A stretch of DNA of 64,000 bases from Mannheimia sp. USDA-ARS-USMARC-1261 (GCF_000521605.1 NZ_CP006942.1:806001-870000); one strand, 5' to 3'. Shown: positions 19,452 to 30,897, counted from the first letter of the stretch. Translations and numbers: made by a program. Notes: a model not told the origin generated them from the sequence alone.

Positions 19452-20717
19452 ATGTCGTGGAATGAATCAGGTAATCAGCAAGACCCTTGGGGGAAGCCGG
19501 GGCAGAGAAGATCTGAGCCAAAGCCTGAACAGCAAGAACAAGATCAAGGGCAAGGTCCTGCTCAAGGCTCACAACAAGGACCAACCAATAATCAACGAAA
19601 CGAACAGCAACCACCTGATTTAGAAGAAGTTTTCAGTAGTCTATTGAAAAAAATGGGCGGTGGAAAATCGCCTAATAATGGTTCTAGCAATCCAAATAGT
19701 ATCGGATTTGGCAAATTTCTACCTGTTGTTTTAGGACTTGCCGCTGTGGTGTGGGCAGGTTCAGGATTTTATACTGTACAAGAGGCTGAGCGAGGTGTCG
19801 TTACCCGTTTAGGTAAACTTGATAATATCGTTATGCCGGGCTTGAATTGGAAGCCAACTTTTATTGATTCTGTAACTAGAGTGAACGTAGAACGTGTTTC
19901 TGAGTTAAATACGAGCGGTTCAATGCTTACTCAAGATGAAAATATGGTTCAAGTTGAGATGACGGTTCAGTATCGTGTAGAAGATCCTGCTAAATATCTG
20001 TTTAGTGTGAGCAATCCTGATGAAAGTTTAAAGCAAGCCACAGACAGTGCGTTACGTTATGTGATTGGTCATATGACAATGGACGAAATTCTAACCACAG
20101 GTCGAGCAACAGTGCGTGAAAGAACGTGGACGACTTTGCGTGAGATCATCAAAACCTATGATATGGGCTTGTTGGTAACGGATGTGAACTTCCAATACGC
20201 TCGTCCGCCTGAAGATGTAAAAGCAGCATTTGATGATGCGATTAAAGCACAAGAAGATGAGCAGCGTTTAATTCGTGAGGCGGAAGCTTATGCAAGAGGG
20301 GAAGAGCCGATTGCACGCGGTCAAGCACAGCGTACGATTGAACAAGCAGAAGCCTATAAAGAAGCTGTTGTGTTAAATGCAAAAGGGGAAGTTGAACGTT
20401 TAAGCCAATTATTACCTGAATATAAGGCTTCGCCAGCGCTGACTCGTGAGCGTTTATATATTCAAACGATGGAAAAGGTGATGAAAAACACACCTAAAGT
20501 TGTGATGGATTCATCAGGTAATAATTTAAATGTATTACCTTTTGATAAGTTAATGAATAATTCATCAGCTCCTAAATTTGAACAACAAAAAATTGAGCAG
20601 CAAGTCGCACCGGTACAAACACAAGTTGCACCGCCACCGGTTGTTCAACCAAGAATACAGGTTCAGCCACAATCAGCAGAGCAGCAAATAGACCAAACTC
20701 GTAAAGGGAGATTTTAA
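19452..20717 (+). CDS. hflK: FtsH protease modulator HflK
   Basis: 421-residue membrane-anchored SPFH (band 7) protein. The N-terminal 70 residues are Gln/Pro/Gly rich, a single membrane segment lies near 75-95, then the SPFH domain (VQEAERGVVTRLGKLD) and a coiled-coil stalk. The tail is again Gln/Pro rich. With HflC it forms the periplasmic cage around FtsH. The start MSWNESG has GGAGA eight bases upstream. Confidence 0.96.
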   Translation: MSWNESGNQQDPWGKPGQRRSEPKPEQQEQDQGQGPAQGSQQGPTNNQRNEQQPPDLEEVFSSLLKKMGGGKSPNNGSSNPNSIGFGKFLPVVLGLAAVVWAGSGFYTVQEAERGVVTRLGKLDNIVMPGLNWKPTFIDSVTRVNVERVSELNTSGSMLTQDENMVQVEMTVQYRVEDPAKYLFSVSNPDESLKQATDSALRYVIGHMTMDEILTTGRATVRERTWTTLREIIKTYDMGLLVTDVNFQYARPPEDVKAAFDDAIKAQEDEQRLIREAEAYARGEEPIARGQAQRTIEQAEAYKEAVVLNAKGEVERLSQLLPEYKASPALTRERLYIQTMEKVMKNTPKVVMDSSGNNLNVLPFDKLMNNSSAPKFEQQKIEQQVAPVQTQVAPPPVVQPRIQVQPQSAEQQIDQTRKGRF

Positions 20718-20719
20718 TA

Positions 20720-21607
20720 ATGCGTAAATTATTATTACCTGTACTGGCTGTGGTAGCATTTGTTGTACTGCAATCAGTAACCATTGTGAACGAAGGCGAG
20801 CGTGGCATTATGTTACGTTTTAATAAAGTTCATCGTGATAGCGATCAAAAAGTGGTGGTTTACCAACCGGGTATTCATTTCAAAATGCCATTTATTGATA
20901 GCTTGAAAGTGTTAGATGCCCGTATTCAAACGCTAGATGGTCAAGAAGACCGCTTTGTAACGGTGGAGAAAAAAGACCTCTTGGTAGATTCCTATGTGAA
21001 ATGGCGAATTAGTGATTTTGGTCAATTCTACACCTCAACAGGTGGCGATTATCAGAAAGCAGCTGATTTATTACGTCGTAAAGTCAGCGACCGTCTGCGT
21101 TCTGAAATTGGTTCTCGTACTATTAAAGATATTGTATCAGGCTCTCGTGGTGAATTAATGGCAGGAGCTCAAAAAGCATTAAATACCGGTGAAGATGGCA
21201 CAGAACGTTTAGGTATGGAAGTTGTTGATGTGCGTGTTAAACAGATCAACTTACCGAATGAGGTTTCTGCTTCTATTTACCAACGTATGCGTGCAGAGCG
21301 TGATGCGGTTGCTCGTGAACACCGTTCACAAGGTAATGAGAAAGCAGAAATTATACGTGCTGAAGTAGATAAAAAAGTAACTTTAATTTTGGCAAATGCT
21401 AATAAAACGGCTCAAACATTACGAGGCGAAGGCGATGCTCAAGCGGCAAAACTCTATTCAGAGGCGTTTGGTAATGAGCCGGAATTTTATAGCTTTATTC
21501 GAAGTTTAAAAGCGTATGAAGATAGCTTTGCTGAAGGGCAGAATAATATGATGTTATTGAAGCCAAATAGTGAGTTTTTACGCTTTATGCAAGCTCCTAC
21601 AAAATAG
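20720..21607 (+). CDS. hflC: FtsH protease modulator HflC
   Basis: 295-residue SPFH protein with an N-terminal membrane anchor and VNEGERGIMLRFNKV at the start of the SPFH domain. It begins two bases after the hflK stop, the usual hflKC operon. Confidence 0.96.
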   Translation: MRKLLLPVLAVVAFVVLQSVTIVNEGERGIMLRFNKVHRDSDQKVVVYQPGIHFKMPFIDSLKVLDARIQTLDGQEDRFVTVEKKDLLVDSYVKWRISDFGQFYTSTGGDYQKAADLLRRKVSDRLRSEIGSRTIKDIVSGSRGELMAGAQKALNTGEDGTERLGMEVVDVRVKQINLPNEVSASIYQRMRAERDAVAREHRSQGNEKAEIIRAEVDKKVTLILANANKTAQTLRGEGDAQAAKLYSEAFGNEPEFYSFIRSLKAYEDSFAEGQNNMMLLKPNSEFLRFMQAPTK

Positions 21608-21617
21608 TTGTATCTAT

Positions 21618-21642
21618 AAAACCCGATCTAGTATCGGGTTTT
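21618..21642 (+). terminator. Intrinsic terminator after hflC
   Basis: AAACCCGAT and ATCGGGTTTT around a 5-base loop. Confidence 0.85.
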
Positions 21643-21762
21643 GATTTTTTACCTATTTAGGCGATTACAAGCGGTTAATTTTAATAAAAATTTTGTAATT
21701 TTCTGCGATAAATTGACCGCTTGCAATATACCGTTATAATAGGTTATCACTGTTCATTCTAA

Positions 21763-23079
<1,317 letters not shown>

Positions 23080-23100
23080 TTTTTGTAATGCTTGAGTACT

Positions 23101-23138
23101 AAAACCATTTAGTTGTAAAAAACTAAATGGTTTTTTTA
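23101..23138 (+). terminator. Intrinsic terminator after purA
   Basis: 13-bp stem AAACCATTTAGTT with loop GTAAAA, followed by a T run. Confidence 0.95.
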
Positions 23139-23339
23139 GTGTGTAAAAAAGTCATAAAAATAAACCGGCTTGTATAGTATTATCTAACAAGCGGTCAAAA
23201 ACGGTCAATTTTTTGCAGAATATGCTACTTTTTATTTTGGTATTGTCAATTCGGGATTATAAGTCAATGATTGTAAGCCTTTGATAAATAAGGTATAAAC
23301 AGTTTCTTACCTAAATCAAAAGATCACCCGTCAATGAAA

Positions 23340-24198
23340 CCCAAATACCCAAAATGCCATCGCCACCTAAAACCGAAGAAGAGCACTTACGTTATCGTAT
23401 TTTAGAGCCGGAAGCGGAGAATACTATCCTAAAAAGTAGCAGGAGTTAAACCAAGCAAAAATACCGATATTGAGCAGAAAGTTGTCTAGATTTATCCACG
23501 ACAATAACAACGGCTATCGTCGGATTACGTTGGTGCTGTGGTTGATTTAGACAATTAACCACAAAAAAGTCCAAACGATAATACAAAGATTGGATTAAAA
23601 GGGAAAAGTAAACGCCGAAAATATGGCTCCTATCAAGGCAACTTAGAAAAAATAGCGGATAATCTTTTTTGGCACGAAATTTTGTTTCCACTACCCCAAA
23701 CGAGAAATGGGGAACAGACGTGAGCGAGTTCAAATGTGAGGAAGGTAAGCTATATTTATTGCCTATCAAAGACTTATTTAATGGTAAAATTATCGCTTAC
23801 GATTTGACGAGAACCCCAAATTTTGAGCAAATTACCCGAATGATCGCACAGGCTGTGGTAAGGCTTGAAGAAGCTAAACCGATATTGCACTCAGAAGGTT
23901 GGCTGTATCAAATGTCGGATTTTCGAGAAATTTGTCAAAAAACGGCATAACGCAAAGTATGCCGAGAAAAAGATATTGTCCGGATAACGGGGTGATGGAG
24001 AGTTTTTCTGGCGACTGAAAAAGGAATATTATTTTAGCAAGCGGTTTGAAACCTTTGAACCGCTTGAACAAATAATTCACAATTACATTTATTACTACAA
24101 CAATGAGCGTATTCAAGTGAAGCTAAAAGGACTCAGCCCTGCGGAATACAGAGAACTCAGTCCTTGAATTAAATCAGTTTAACTTTGGGGGGAGAGCA
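23340..24198 (+). pseudogene. Decayed IS3-family (IS150-like) insertion sequence
   Basis: Pieces of an IS3-type transposase lie in all three plus frames with stops and frameshifts. They include an OrfA tail (EEEHLRYRILEPEAEN) near 23380, OrfB pieces NGYRRITLVL and INHKKVQ near 23510-23570, the DDE core start NEKWGTDVSEFK (open frame 23669-23950), HSEGWLYQ in place of the usual HSDQGW, then GVMESFSGD and a long tail ending LKGLSPAEYRELSP at 24167. The right end may be the CA at 24197-24198, after CTTTGGGGGGAGAG, which resembles an IS3 end. No left end was found. It is not functional. Confidence 0.9.
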
Positions 24199-24216
24199 TT
24201 ATCCAACCTTTTTAAA

Positions 24217-25542
24217 TTATGCTATACCAAATAAACTATATAATGTAATCACTAATATGGTTGCAAGAATTGGCATAAGGAAAGATGTTACCGCGATTTC
24301 CAGGTAGGAATCTTTATGAGTCATTCCAGTATTACTCAATAAGGTTAATACCGCACCGTTATGTGGCATAGTATCTAAACCGCCAGATGAAAGTGATGAA
24401 ACACGGTGCATCGCATCTGGTGAAATTCCGAATTGTTGGGCAATTTGTAAGTATTTCTCACCAAGAGCTTCTAACGCAATACCCATACCGCCTGAAGCAG
24501 AACCTGTTGCACCTGCTAAGACATTAATCGCAATAGAAAGTGAAATTAATGGGCTACCTGGGATATTTAAGATCATTATAGTTAAATGTTCAAATCCCGG
24601 TGCCATACGAACTACGCTACCAAAACCTACTGCCGCTGCCGTATTGATAATTGCCCCTACTGCACCATTCGCACCTTTACCTATTGCAGGAATAAATTTA
24701 TCGCGTTTGTTTAAGCTGAGCAATATAACTAATGCAATACCCGCTAGTAAGGCAATTACGATATTTTTAGGATCACTATTTTTTAAACCGATTAATTCTG
24801 GTACAAAGTTTAATACGACAATAACAGCAATTAATGGCAAAATGGCTAAAAGTGGATTCGGTAATTTTTCATCGGTTACTTTTTCTATTCCTTCCGTAGG
24901 TTCTACAAAAAATTCACCATTTGCTACGTATTTTTTACGACGCATTTCAAGGTAGGCAACACCGCCAAAGAATAAAAATGCGGTTGCAACAAGCCCCATG
25001 AATGGTGCAGCCATTGCATCGGTATGGAAATAGCGTGTTGGAATTAAGTTTTGAATCTGTGGTGAGCCCGGTAAAGCTGTCATCGTGAAAGTAAATGCAC
25101 CTAATGCGATAGTGCCAGGAATTAGACGACGAGTAATATTCGCTTCTTTAAATACTGCTAATGCTAGAGGATATACTGCAAATACAACTACGAATAAACT
25201 CACACCGCCATAAGTTAATAATGCACAGCCTAATACGATTGATGCAATAGCACTTTTGGTGCCTAATGCTTTAGTTAGCCAAGAGGCGATAGATTTAGCT
25301 CCTCCGCTCACATCCATTAAGTTACCAAAAATCGCACTTAGTAAGAAAGCAGGAAACCAAGCTTTCACAAAGCCGACCAGACCTGTCATATAGCTATCTA
25401 AATAGGCATCTAGTACGTCTAAATCTCCTGTAAAGGCAACCACAGCAGCACATAACGGTGCAATCCAAACGATTGAATAACCTCGGAATGCAAGATACAT
25501 CAATAGTACTAAGCCGACAAAAATGCCAATTAAACTTAACAT
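24217..25542 (-). CDS. GntP-family permease, probably for 3-hydroxybutyrate or acetoacetate
   Basis: 441-residue inner-membrane protein with about 12 hydrophobic segments. The GntP signature appears in GVSLFVVVFAVYPLALAVFKEANI and in the C-terminal GALTLL-like HNGAVLTLLSNTG stretch. The family includes gluconate and related organic-acid carriers. As the last gene of an operon for ketone-body use, the likely cargo is 3-hydroxybutyrate, acetoacetate or a short-chain fatty acid; this is inferred from context. It ends 19 bp from the apparent right end of the IS remnant. Confidence 0.82.
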   Translation of the reverse strand: MLSLIGIFVGLVLLMYLAFRGYSIVWIAPLCAAVVAFTGDLDVLDAYLDSYMTGLVGFVKAWFPAFLLSAIFGNLMDVSGGAKSIASWLTKALGTKSAIASIVLGCALLTYGGVSLFVVVFAVYPLALAVFKEANITRRLIPGTIALGAFTFTMTALPGSPQIQNLIPTRYFHTDAMAAPFMGLVATAFLFFGGVAYLEMRRKKYVANGEFFVEPTEGIEKVTDEKLPNPLLAILPLIAVIVVLNFVPELIGLKNSDPKNIVIALLAGIALVILLSLNKRDKFIPAIGKGANGAVGAIINTAAAVGFGSVVRMAPGFEHLTIMILNIPGSPLISLSIAINVLAGATGSASGGMGIALEALGEKYLQIAQQFGISPDAMHRVSSLSSGGLDTMPHNGAVLTLLSNTGMTHKDSYLEIAVTSFLMPILATILVITLYSLFGIA

Positions 25543-25653
25543 ATAAATCTCCTAGAAATATAAGGGTGCGTATAAAAGCACCCTGATTAATAATGGTGCC
25601 TTTACATTAGCATGCACCCGTGAAATTTAAGGATTATTCCTCAATTTTGTTGA

Positions 25654-26412
25654 TTAACGAGCAGTCCAACCGCCGTCCATAGTTAAAGTAGAACCGGAGA
25701 TAGATGCAGCAGCATCAGAGCATAAGAATTTCACAAATTCACCTAGCTCTTTTGGCTCAATCATACGTTTCACCGCAGCGTTCGCTAACATAATCTTGCT
25801 GATAACTTCTTCTTCTGAAATACCGTGGTTTTTCGCTTGGTCAGCAATTTGTTTGTCCACTAATGGAGTACGAACATAAGCAGGGCAAATAGAGTTTACG
25901 GTAATACCAAATTGACCACCTTCTAATGCCGCAGTTTTGGTTAAACCAGATAAACCGTGTTTAGCTGACACATAAGCAGATTTGTAGTCAGAAGCTACTA
26001 AGCCGTGGATTGAATTCAGATTAATAATACGTCCCCACTTATTCTCCTTCATATGTTTCCAACTATATTTGGTAAGTAAGAATGGGGCAGTAAGCATTAG
26101 ATTGATCATAAAATCCCATTTGTCTTCTGGGAAATCTTCAATCGCAGCAACATTTTGGATACCTGCAACATTCACTAAAATATCCACGCCGCCAAATTTT
26201 TCTGTAGCGAAATCGACAGCAGCTTTACAACCTTCACGTTTAGAAAGATCTGCTTGAATATAAACCGCACCTAAACGAGAGGAATGTTCTTTCAATGCTT
26301 CCTCATTTACATCAACCATCACGATATTTAAATCTTCGGTTGCAAGACTTTCACATACTGCCAAGCCAATACCACTTGCCGCGCCTGTTACTAAAGTTGT
26401 TCTTTTAGCCAT
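25654..26412 (-). CDS. bdhA: 3-hydroxybutyrate dehydrogenase (SDR family)
   Basis: 252-residue short-chain dehydrogenase that oxidises 3-hydroxybutyrate to acetoacetate with NAD+. The nucleotide motif is TGAASGIG (9-16) and the catalytic residues are S134, Y147 and K151. The substrate call rests on the match to bacterial D-3-hydroxybutyrate dehydrogenases (NSIHGLVAS and SICPAYVRTPLV) and on the neighbouring CoA transferase and thiolase. Operon position: fourth of five. Confidence 0.9.
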   Translation of the reverse strand: MAKRTTLVTGAASGIGLAVCESLATEDLNIVMVDVNEEALKEHSSRLGAVYIQADLSKREGCKAAVDFATEKFGGVDILVNVAGIQNVAAIEDFPEDKWDFMINLMLTAPFLLTKYSWKHMKENKWGRIINLNSIHGLVASDYKSAYVSAKHGLSGLTKTAALEGGQFGITVNSICPAYVRTPLVDKQIADQAKNHGISEEEVISKIMLANAAVKRMIEPKELGEFVKFLCSDAAASISGSTLTMDGGWTAR

Positions 26413-26441
26413 AATAATTTTCCTTCTGTTTTTAGTTGTGA

Positions 26442-27623
26442 TTAAATACGTTCAACAATCATTGCAATGCCTTGACCACCACCAATACATAATGTTGCTA
26501 AACCAAATTGTTTATCACGTGCATGCATTGAGTGTAATAAGGTAACTAAGATACGAGCACCACTCGCACCAATTGGGTGACCAAGTGCAATAGCACCACC
26601 ATTTACATTTACTTTTTCAGGATCAAAACCTAATTCTTTGCCAACTGCTAAGAATTGTGCTGCAAAGGCTTCATTTGCTTCAATTAAGTCAATATCACTT
26701 AACTGTAAGCCTGTTTTTTTCAATGCATTTAAAGTCGCAGGAACAGGTCCCATTCCCATAATATCCGGAGCAACACCACCGCTTGCGTAACCTTTCACAC
26801 GAGCAAGAATATTCAAACCTAATGCTTTTGCAGTTTCTTCTTCCACGATAACTAATGCTGCCGCACCATCGTTGATACCTGAGGCATTACCTGCAGTAAC
26901 CGTACCTTCTTTATCAAACGCAGTACGGAGCCCCGCTAGAGCATCAAGCGTTGAATCTTGTTTTACGAACTCATCAGTATCAAAAACAACGTCTTTACGT
27001 TTGATCTTGATATTTAATGGCACGATTTCATTTTTGAATGCACCTGATTGAATTGCTGCGGTGGCTTTTTGTTGAGAGGCAAGAGCTAATTCATCTTGCA
27101 TTTCACGAGTGATACCATATTTTTTTGCTACATTTTCAGCAGTAATTCCCATATGATAGTTATTTTCAGCACACATTAGACCATCGGATAAAATCACATC
27201 TTGAACTTTCGCATCACCTAAACGATAGCCCCAGCGAGATTTAGAATCTAATAAGTATGGAGCTTGGCTCATATTTTCCATACCACCTGCGACAATGATA
27301 TTGGCATCACCCGCTTTAATTGCCTGTGCAGCTAACGCCACCGCTTTTAAGCCTGAACCACATACCTTATTAACGGTATAAGCAGGAACTTCTTGTGCAA
27401 TTCCCGCTCGTAATAACGCTTGACGTGCAGGATTTTGTCCAAGACCTGCTTGCAAAACATTACCCATAATCACTTCATCAACGATACCAATATCAATACC
27501 TGATTTTTCAATCGCTGACTTAATGACACTTGTACCCAGCTCAACTGCGGATACACCGGCTAAAGAACCACCAAAACTACCGATAGCGGTACGTACCGCA
27601 CTTGCAATAACGACATTTTTCAT
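26442..27623 (-). CDS. atoB: Acetyl-CoA acetyltransferase (thiolase)
   Basis: 393-residue biosynthetic-type thiolase that splits acetoacetyl-CoA into two acetyl-CoA. The catalytic residues are C88 (VCGSGLKAV), H349 ([11 protein letters not shown]) and C379 (CIGGGQGIA). Length is typical. It lies between the CoA-transferase genes and the dehydrogenase. Confidence 0.96.
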   Translation of the reverse strand: MKNVVIASAVRTAIGSFGGSLAGVSAVELGTSVIKSAIEKSGIDIGIVDEVIMGNVLQAGLGQNPARQALLRAGIAQEVPAYTVNKVCGSGLKAVALAAQAIKAGDANIIVAGGMENMSQAPYLLDSKSRWGYRLGDAKVQDVILSDGLMCAENNYHMGITAENVAKKYGITREMQDELALASQQKATAAIQSGAFKNEIVPLNIKIKRKDVVFDTDEFVKQDSTLDALAGLRTAFDKEGTVTAGNASGINDGAAALVIVEEETAKALGLNILARVKGYASGGVAPDIMGMGPVPATLNALKKTGLQLSDIDLIEANEAFAAQFLAVGKELGFDPEKVNVNGGAIALGHPIGASGARILVTLLHSMHARDKQFGLATLCIGGGQGIAMIVERI

Positions 27624-27710
27624 ACTATATCTTTCCTTTTATTAGGATAAATCTCATTTACAAGCGGTCTGTTTTTGCAAATTTTTTACTAAAATTGACC
27701 GCTTGCTACT

Positions 27711-28370
27711 TTATAAGCCTGCGAGTGGCATTGTTTTTAAGTTTGGAGAAATAATAAATTCTGCTTCGGTTTTAACTTTAACAGTCTCTAAATCACAGCC
27801 TTCGGCAATTTCAGTTAGGGTTAATTTACCGTCGATAAATTCAAATACCGCAAGCTCGGTAACCACTAGATGGACTTTATTACGTGCGGTTAAAGGTAGC
27901 GTGCATTTTTTCAAGATTTTTGAAGCACCTGTTTTAGCACAATGTTCCATTCCAATAATGACTCGACGGGATCCAGTCACTAAATCCATCGCTCCCCCCA
28001 TTCCAGGAACCATTTTCCCCGGTACCATCCAGTTGGCTAGGTTTGCTTCTTGATCGACTTCTAAACCACCAAGTACGCAAGCATCGACATGGCCACCACG
28101 GATGAGAGCGAATGAGTAACTACTATCAAAGAACATACCACCGGCTTGGATTGAACAAGGTTGACCACCAGCATTGACGATGTTTTCATCAGGATTTTCA
28201 GGATCAAAGGCAGCCAAGCCCAAAAAGCCATTCTCAGATTGCAGAGTGATGGAAATATCACTTGGCACGTAGTTCGCTACCATAGTGGGTAAACCAATAC
28301 CAAGATTAACGATATCTCCGTTTTTAAACTCTAGGGCAATACGACGGGCAATAATTTCTTTAGCATTCAT
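27711..28370 (-). CDS. atoA: Acetoacetate/short-chain CoA transferase, beta subunit
   Basis: 219-residue subunit carrying the catalytic glutamate E46 (SENGFLG), which forms the CoA thioester. The start MNAKEI is preceded by AGGAGAATAAC; the longer frame to 28412 overlaps atoD and is not expected. It works with atoD to move CoA to acetoacetate or a short-chain fatty acid. A pair of partial uptake sequences lies in the 87 bp before atoB. Confidence 0.93.
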   Translation of the reverse strand: MNAKEIIARRIALEFKNGDIVNLGIGLPTMVANYVPSDISITLQSENGFLGLAAFDPENPDENIVNAGGQPCSIQAGGMFFDSSYSFALIRGGHVDACVLGGLEVDQEANLANWMVPGKMVPGMGGAMDLVTGSRRVIIGMEHCAKTGASKILKKCTLPLTARNKVHLVVTELAVFEFIDGKLTLTEIAEGCDLETVKVKTEAEFIISPNLKTMPLAGL

Positions 28371-28386
28371 TGTTATTCTCCTTCCA

Positions 28387-29034
28387 TTATCCTTGTACGA
28401 TGTAGTCCACAACCGCCGCAGGGGTCATTACTAAATTCGGATCAATTTCACCTACTTTCACGATTTTTGTGGCTTGCACGATCACGGTTTTTGCAGCTAA
28501 TGCCATCATTGGGTTAAAGTTGCGAGCAGCCCCAGCAAAAACTAAGTTGCCACTTTCATCGGCTATATCTGCTTTAATAATGGCTACATCAGCTTTTAGT
28601 GGTAGCTCAAGTAGGTATTCAACACCATCTATAGTGATTTTTTGTTTGCCTTCTTCTACCACTGTGCCAACACCAGTTGGCGTTAAGAAACCACCTAAGC
28701 CTGCACCACCTGCACGAATACGTTCTGCAAGCGTACCTTGTGGGCAAAGTTCAACATCGATCTCACCTGCAATCATACGTTTACCGGTTTCAGGGTTTGT
28801 GCCGATATGTGAGGCGTAGAGTTTTTTCACTCTCCCATTAACAATTAAAGGACCTACTCCGGTATCGATCATTGCTGTATCGCTACTAATCAGAGTAATG
28901 TCCTTAATTCCTAAATCTAAAATTTCTTTAATGATGATTTCGGGAGCCCCACACCCCATAAATCCACCTGACATTATGGTCATACCATCAAAGAAATGGG
29001 TTCGGATCTTATCTATTGAAATACATTTAGACAT
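28387..29034 (-). CDS. atoD: Acetoacetate/short-chain CoA transferase, alpha subunit
   Basis: 215-residue subunit with the CoA-binding glycine-rich start [16 protein letters not shown] and the motif [13 protein letters not shown]. It is the first gene of the leftward operon atoD-atoA-atoB-bdhA-permease, which would bring 3-hydroxybutyrate in and end in two acetyl-CoA. Confidence 0.94.
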   Translation of the reverse strand: MSKCISIDKIRTHFFDGMTIMSGGFMGCGAPEIIIKEILDLGIKDITLISSDTAMIDTGVGPLIVNGRVKKLYASHIGTNPETGKRMIAGEIDVELCPQGTLAERIRAGGAGLGGFLTPTGVGTVVEEGKQKITIDGVEYLLELPLKADVAIIKADIADESGNLVFAGAARNFNPMMALAAKTVIVQATKIVKVGEIDPNLVMTPAAVVDYIVQG

Positions 29035-29235
29035 AACACTCTCCTATAAGATAAAATGAATTTATAAATAAGGTTAAAAATTGATTACAGATAAAAGAGC
29101 AAGTTGGTCAATAACCTTTAAGTAAATCGACAGATTATGCCCATAAAGCCTAAATTGGAATGCTTTCTACCTTACTTTTAGATAGAGAGTGTAGTGGCTT
29201 GTTTTGTTAATTTAAAATACAGTTTTTTTACTTAT

Positions 29236-29254
29236 CTATAAATTAATTTTATAG
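29236..29254. promoter_or_regulatory. Candidate LysR-type operator in the divergent ato/lysR region
   Basis: CTATAAA-TTAAT-TTTATAG is a perfect 7-5-7 palindrome containing a T-N11-A core. It lies 61 bp before the regulator start, the usual place for a LysR autoregulatory and activating site. The 280-bp region shows no other strong palindrome. Confidence 0.5.
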
Positions 29255-29314
29255 TTTGATTTGAGTGTTTAGTGATTGCTAAAATTGCTAGATAGAGATA
29301 GGTTGGGAGAAATA

Positions 29315-30214
29315 ATGGATATCAAACATTTACGCTATTTTATTGGAATTGTAGAGAACGGTTTCAATTTAAGTCGGACGTCACAAAATCTTTATATTTC
29401 TCAGCCCGCTTTAAGTATGATGATCAATGAATTTGAACATCAGGAGAATGTTGCGTTATTTACAAGGGCAAATGGCAAAATCAGTGGTTTAACCTATGTT
29501 GGTGAGAACTATTACCGAGATGCGAAGGAATTGCTTGAAAAATATCACCAGATGAATCGAAATTTGCATAAGAAAAAGCAAGAAATTACAGGGAAAATCT
29601 CCATTGGTATTCCGCCTTTAATTCTTTCTATCATTTTTCCTAAAATTTTGCCGGAACTGATTTTAAATAACCCTCAAATTGAGTTTGAGGTAAAAGAGTT
29701 GGGGGCGTATTCATTAAAAAGTGAATTATTATTGGGGAATGTGAATTTTGCGACTTTACTATACCCAGAGCATATTTCATCTAAAATTATTGAATCCTTT
29801 GAGATTTATCGCTCGGAATTGTCCGTCTTTTGTTCCCCAAATCATCATTTAGCACAGAAAAAAAGTGTTACTTGGCAAGATCTGCATAAAGAGAAAATAG
29901 TTACTTTTGATAAAACCTTTATGATTTATCAGCACCTAAAGGAGTCTTTTGAAAGATATAATATTCACCCAGATATTGTTTATGAATCGGCATCTTGGGA
30001 TTTTCTATATTATACGGCAAAATCTAATTCCGATATTTTAACTATTCTTCCATTGGCAACAGGGGAATATTATCAAGATCCACATTTGGTTAGTGTTAAA
30101 ATTGAAGATCCTGTCTTATGGCGGGTAACACTATGCCGTTTGAAGAAAAGTAATTATTCCAACGCTGAGAATTATATTTTTGATGAAATATTAAAAGTAT
30201 TTAGTTTACTATAA
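29315..30214 (+). CDS. LysR-family transcriptional regulator of the ketone-body operon
   Basis: 299 residues with an N-terminal winged helix-turn-helix (HLRYFIGIVENGFNLSRTSQ and QPALSMMI) and a C-terminal effector domain. The start MDIKHLRYF follows GGGAGAAATA; an ATG 39 bp upstream lacks a site and is unlikely. It is transcribed away from atoD, which suggests it controls the operon with an intermediate such as 3-hydroxybutyrate or a CoA ester as signal; that is inference. Confidence 0.88.
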   Translation: MDIKHLRYFIGIVENGFNLSRTSQNLYISQPALSMMINEFEHQENVALFTRANGKISGLTYVGENYYRDAKELLEKYHQMNRNLHKKKQEITGKISIGIPPLILSIIFPKILPELILNNPQIEFEVKELGAYSLKSELLLGNVNFATLLYPEHISSKIIESFEIYRSELSVFCSPNHHLAQKKSVTWQDLHKEKIVTFDKTFMIYQHLKESFERYNIHPDIVYESASWDFLYYTAKSNSDILTILPLATGEYYQDPHLVSVKIEDPVLWRVTLCRLKKSNYSNAENYIFDEILKVFSLL

Positions 30215-30245
30215 GTATAAAATTGTTTTTAGATATGGAACTAAA

Positions 30246-30290
30246 TGGCACGCCCTAAAGGATTCGAACCTTTGACCCACGCCTTAGAAG
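30246..30290 (-). other. Left prophage attachment site: 3' fragment of tRNA-Arg(UCU)
   Basis: The minus strand reads anticodon loop CTTCTAA, then GGCGT, the variable region, a T arm AAAGG-TTCGAAT-CCTTT, acceptor AGGGCGT, discriminator G and CCA. The bases 5' of the loop (ACGGG) cannot pair with GGCGT, so the tRNA homology begins at the anticodon loop. This is the 3' end left after phage integration in argU-type tRNA. The complete gene should lie at the right end of the prophage, outside the window. Confidence 0.9.
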
Positions 30291-30406
30291 CCCGTTAATT
30301 ACAAATAGATGCAATTAAAATATTTAATATAAACAAAGACTTATAGAGCAATCCCAATCTAAAGTACTGTGTATATTTGCATCTTTTTAGTATAAATTGA
30401 TGTAAC

Positions 30407-30428
30407 TTAGTCACAAATTAGTCACAAA
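30407..30428. repeat. Two tandem 11-bp repeats near the attachment site
   Basis: TTAGTCACAAA occurs twice head to tail, about 120 bp inside the prophage end. Such short repeats are often integrase arm or excisionase sites. The rest of 30291-30500 is AT-rich with no open frame; GATGCAA and TTGCATC (near 30308 and 30378) face each other. Confidence 0.45.
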
Positions 30429-30530
30429 ATCCCACCTCTTTCAATTCTATTTTCACTCCTTAAAATTATCAAGATAATAATCACATACCTGAATTTTTCA
30501 GGGGCATTTTCAGCCCCATGCAGTAATGTT

Positions 30531-30872
30531 TTATTTAGTTTCTGTCGTTTCTTTAACCTTACCTCCAGCAAACATATATGGATTTACATAACCGCTGTAT
30601 GTTTCAGGTACAAAATCTTCTGGTTGTGCTTTGACTAATTCAGATAAAGCCCACTCATACGGAATTTGATCCCACGATGGGACAGCCGAAATAGTGAAGG
30701 TATTTACCGATAGAGATTCCTTACCCTCATCTTTTTTCTGTTTGGATACATACGATGCCATTGTGATAAAAGTACTATTATTCACATAGTCCACTTGTAA
30801 GCCTGTTACCACGTGATGATTTGATAATGCACCTGTACGTTGGCATTCAGTTTGTTTTTCGATGAATTTCAT
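30531..30872 (-). CDS. Phage protein of unknown function after the tail tip gene
   Basis: 113 residues starting MKFIEKQTECQ after AGGAAAAC. It is soluble, mixed in charge, with no motif I recognise. As the last gene of the late operon beyond J it could be a tail-fibre accessory or a lysogenic-conversion gene. A terminator-like hairpin separates it from J, so its expression may need Q antitermination. Confidence 0.7.
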   Translation of the reverse strand: MKFIEKQTECQRTGALSNHHVVTGLQVDYVNNSTFITMASYVSKQKKDEGKESLSVNTFTISAVPSWDQIPYEWALSELVKAQPEDFVPETYSGYVNPYMFAGGKVKETTETK

Positions 30873-30897
30873 AATGTTTTCCTTTTTGTGTTGATAA

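Noticed and set aside
23669-23950. Intact transposase gene
   Set aside because: It is only a middle piece; flanking transposase parts lie in other frames with stops.
30246-30290. Functional tRNA gene
   Set aside because: The 5' half, D arm and 5' anticodon stem are missing; only the 3' fragment remains.
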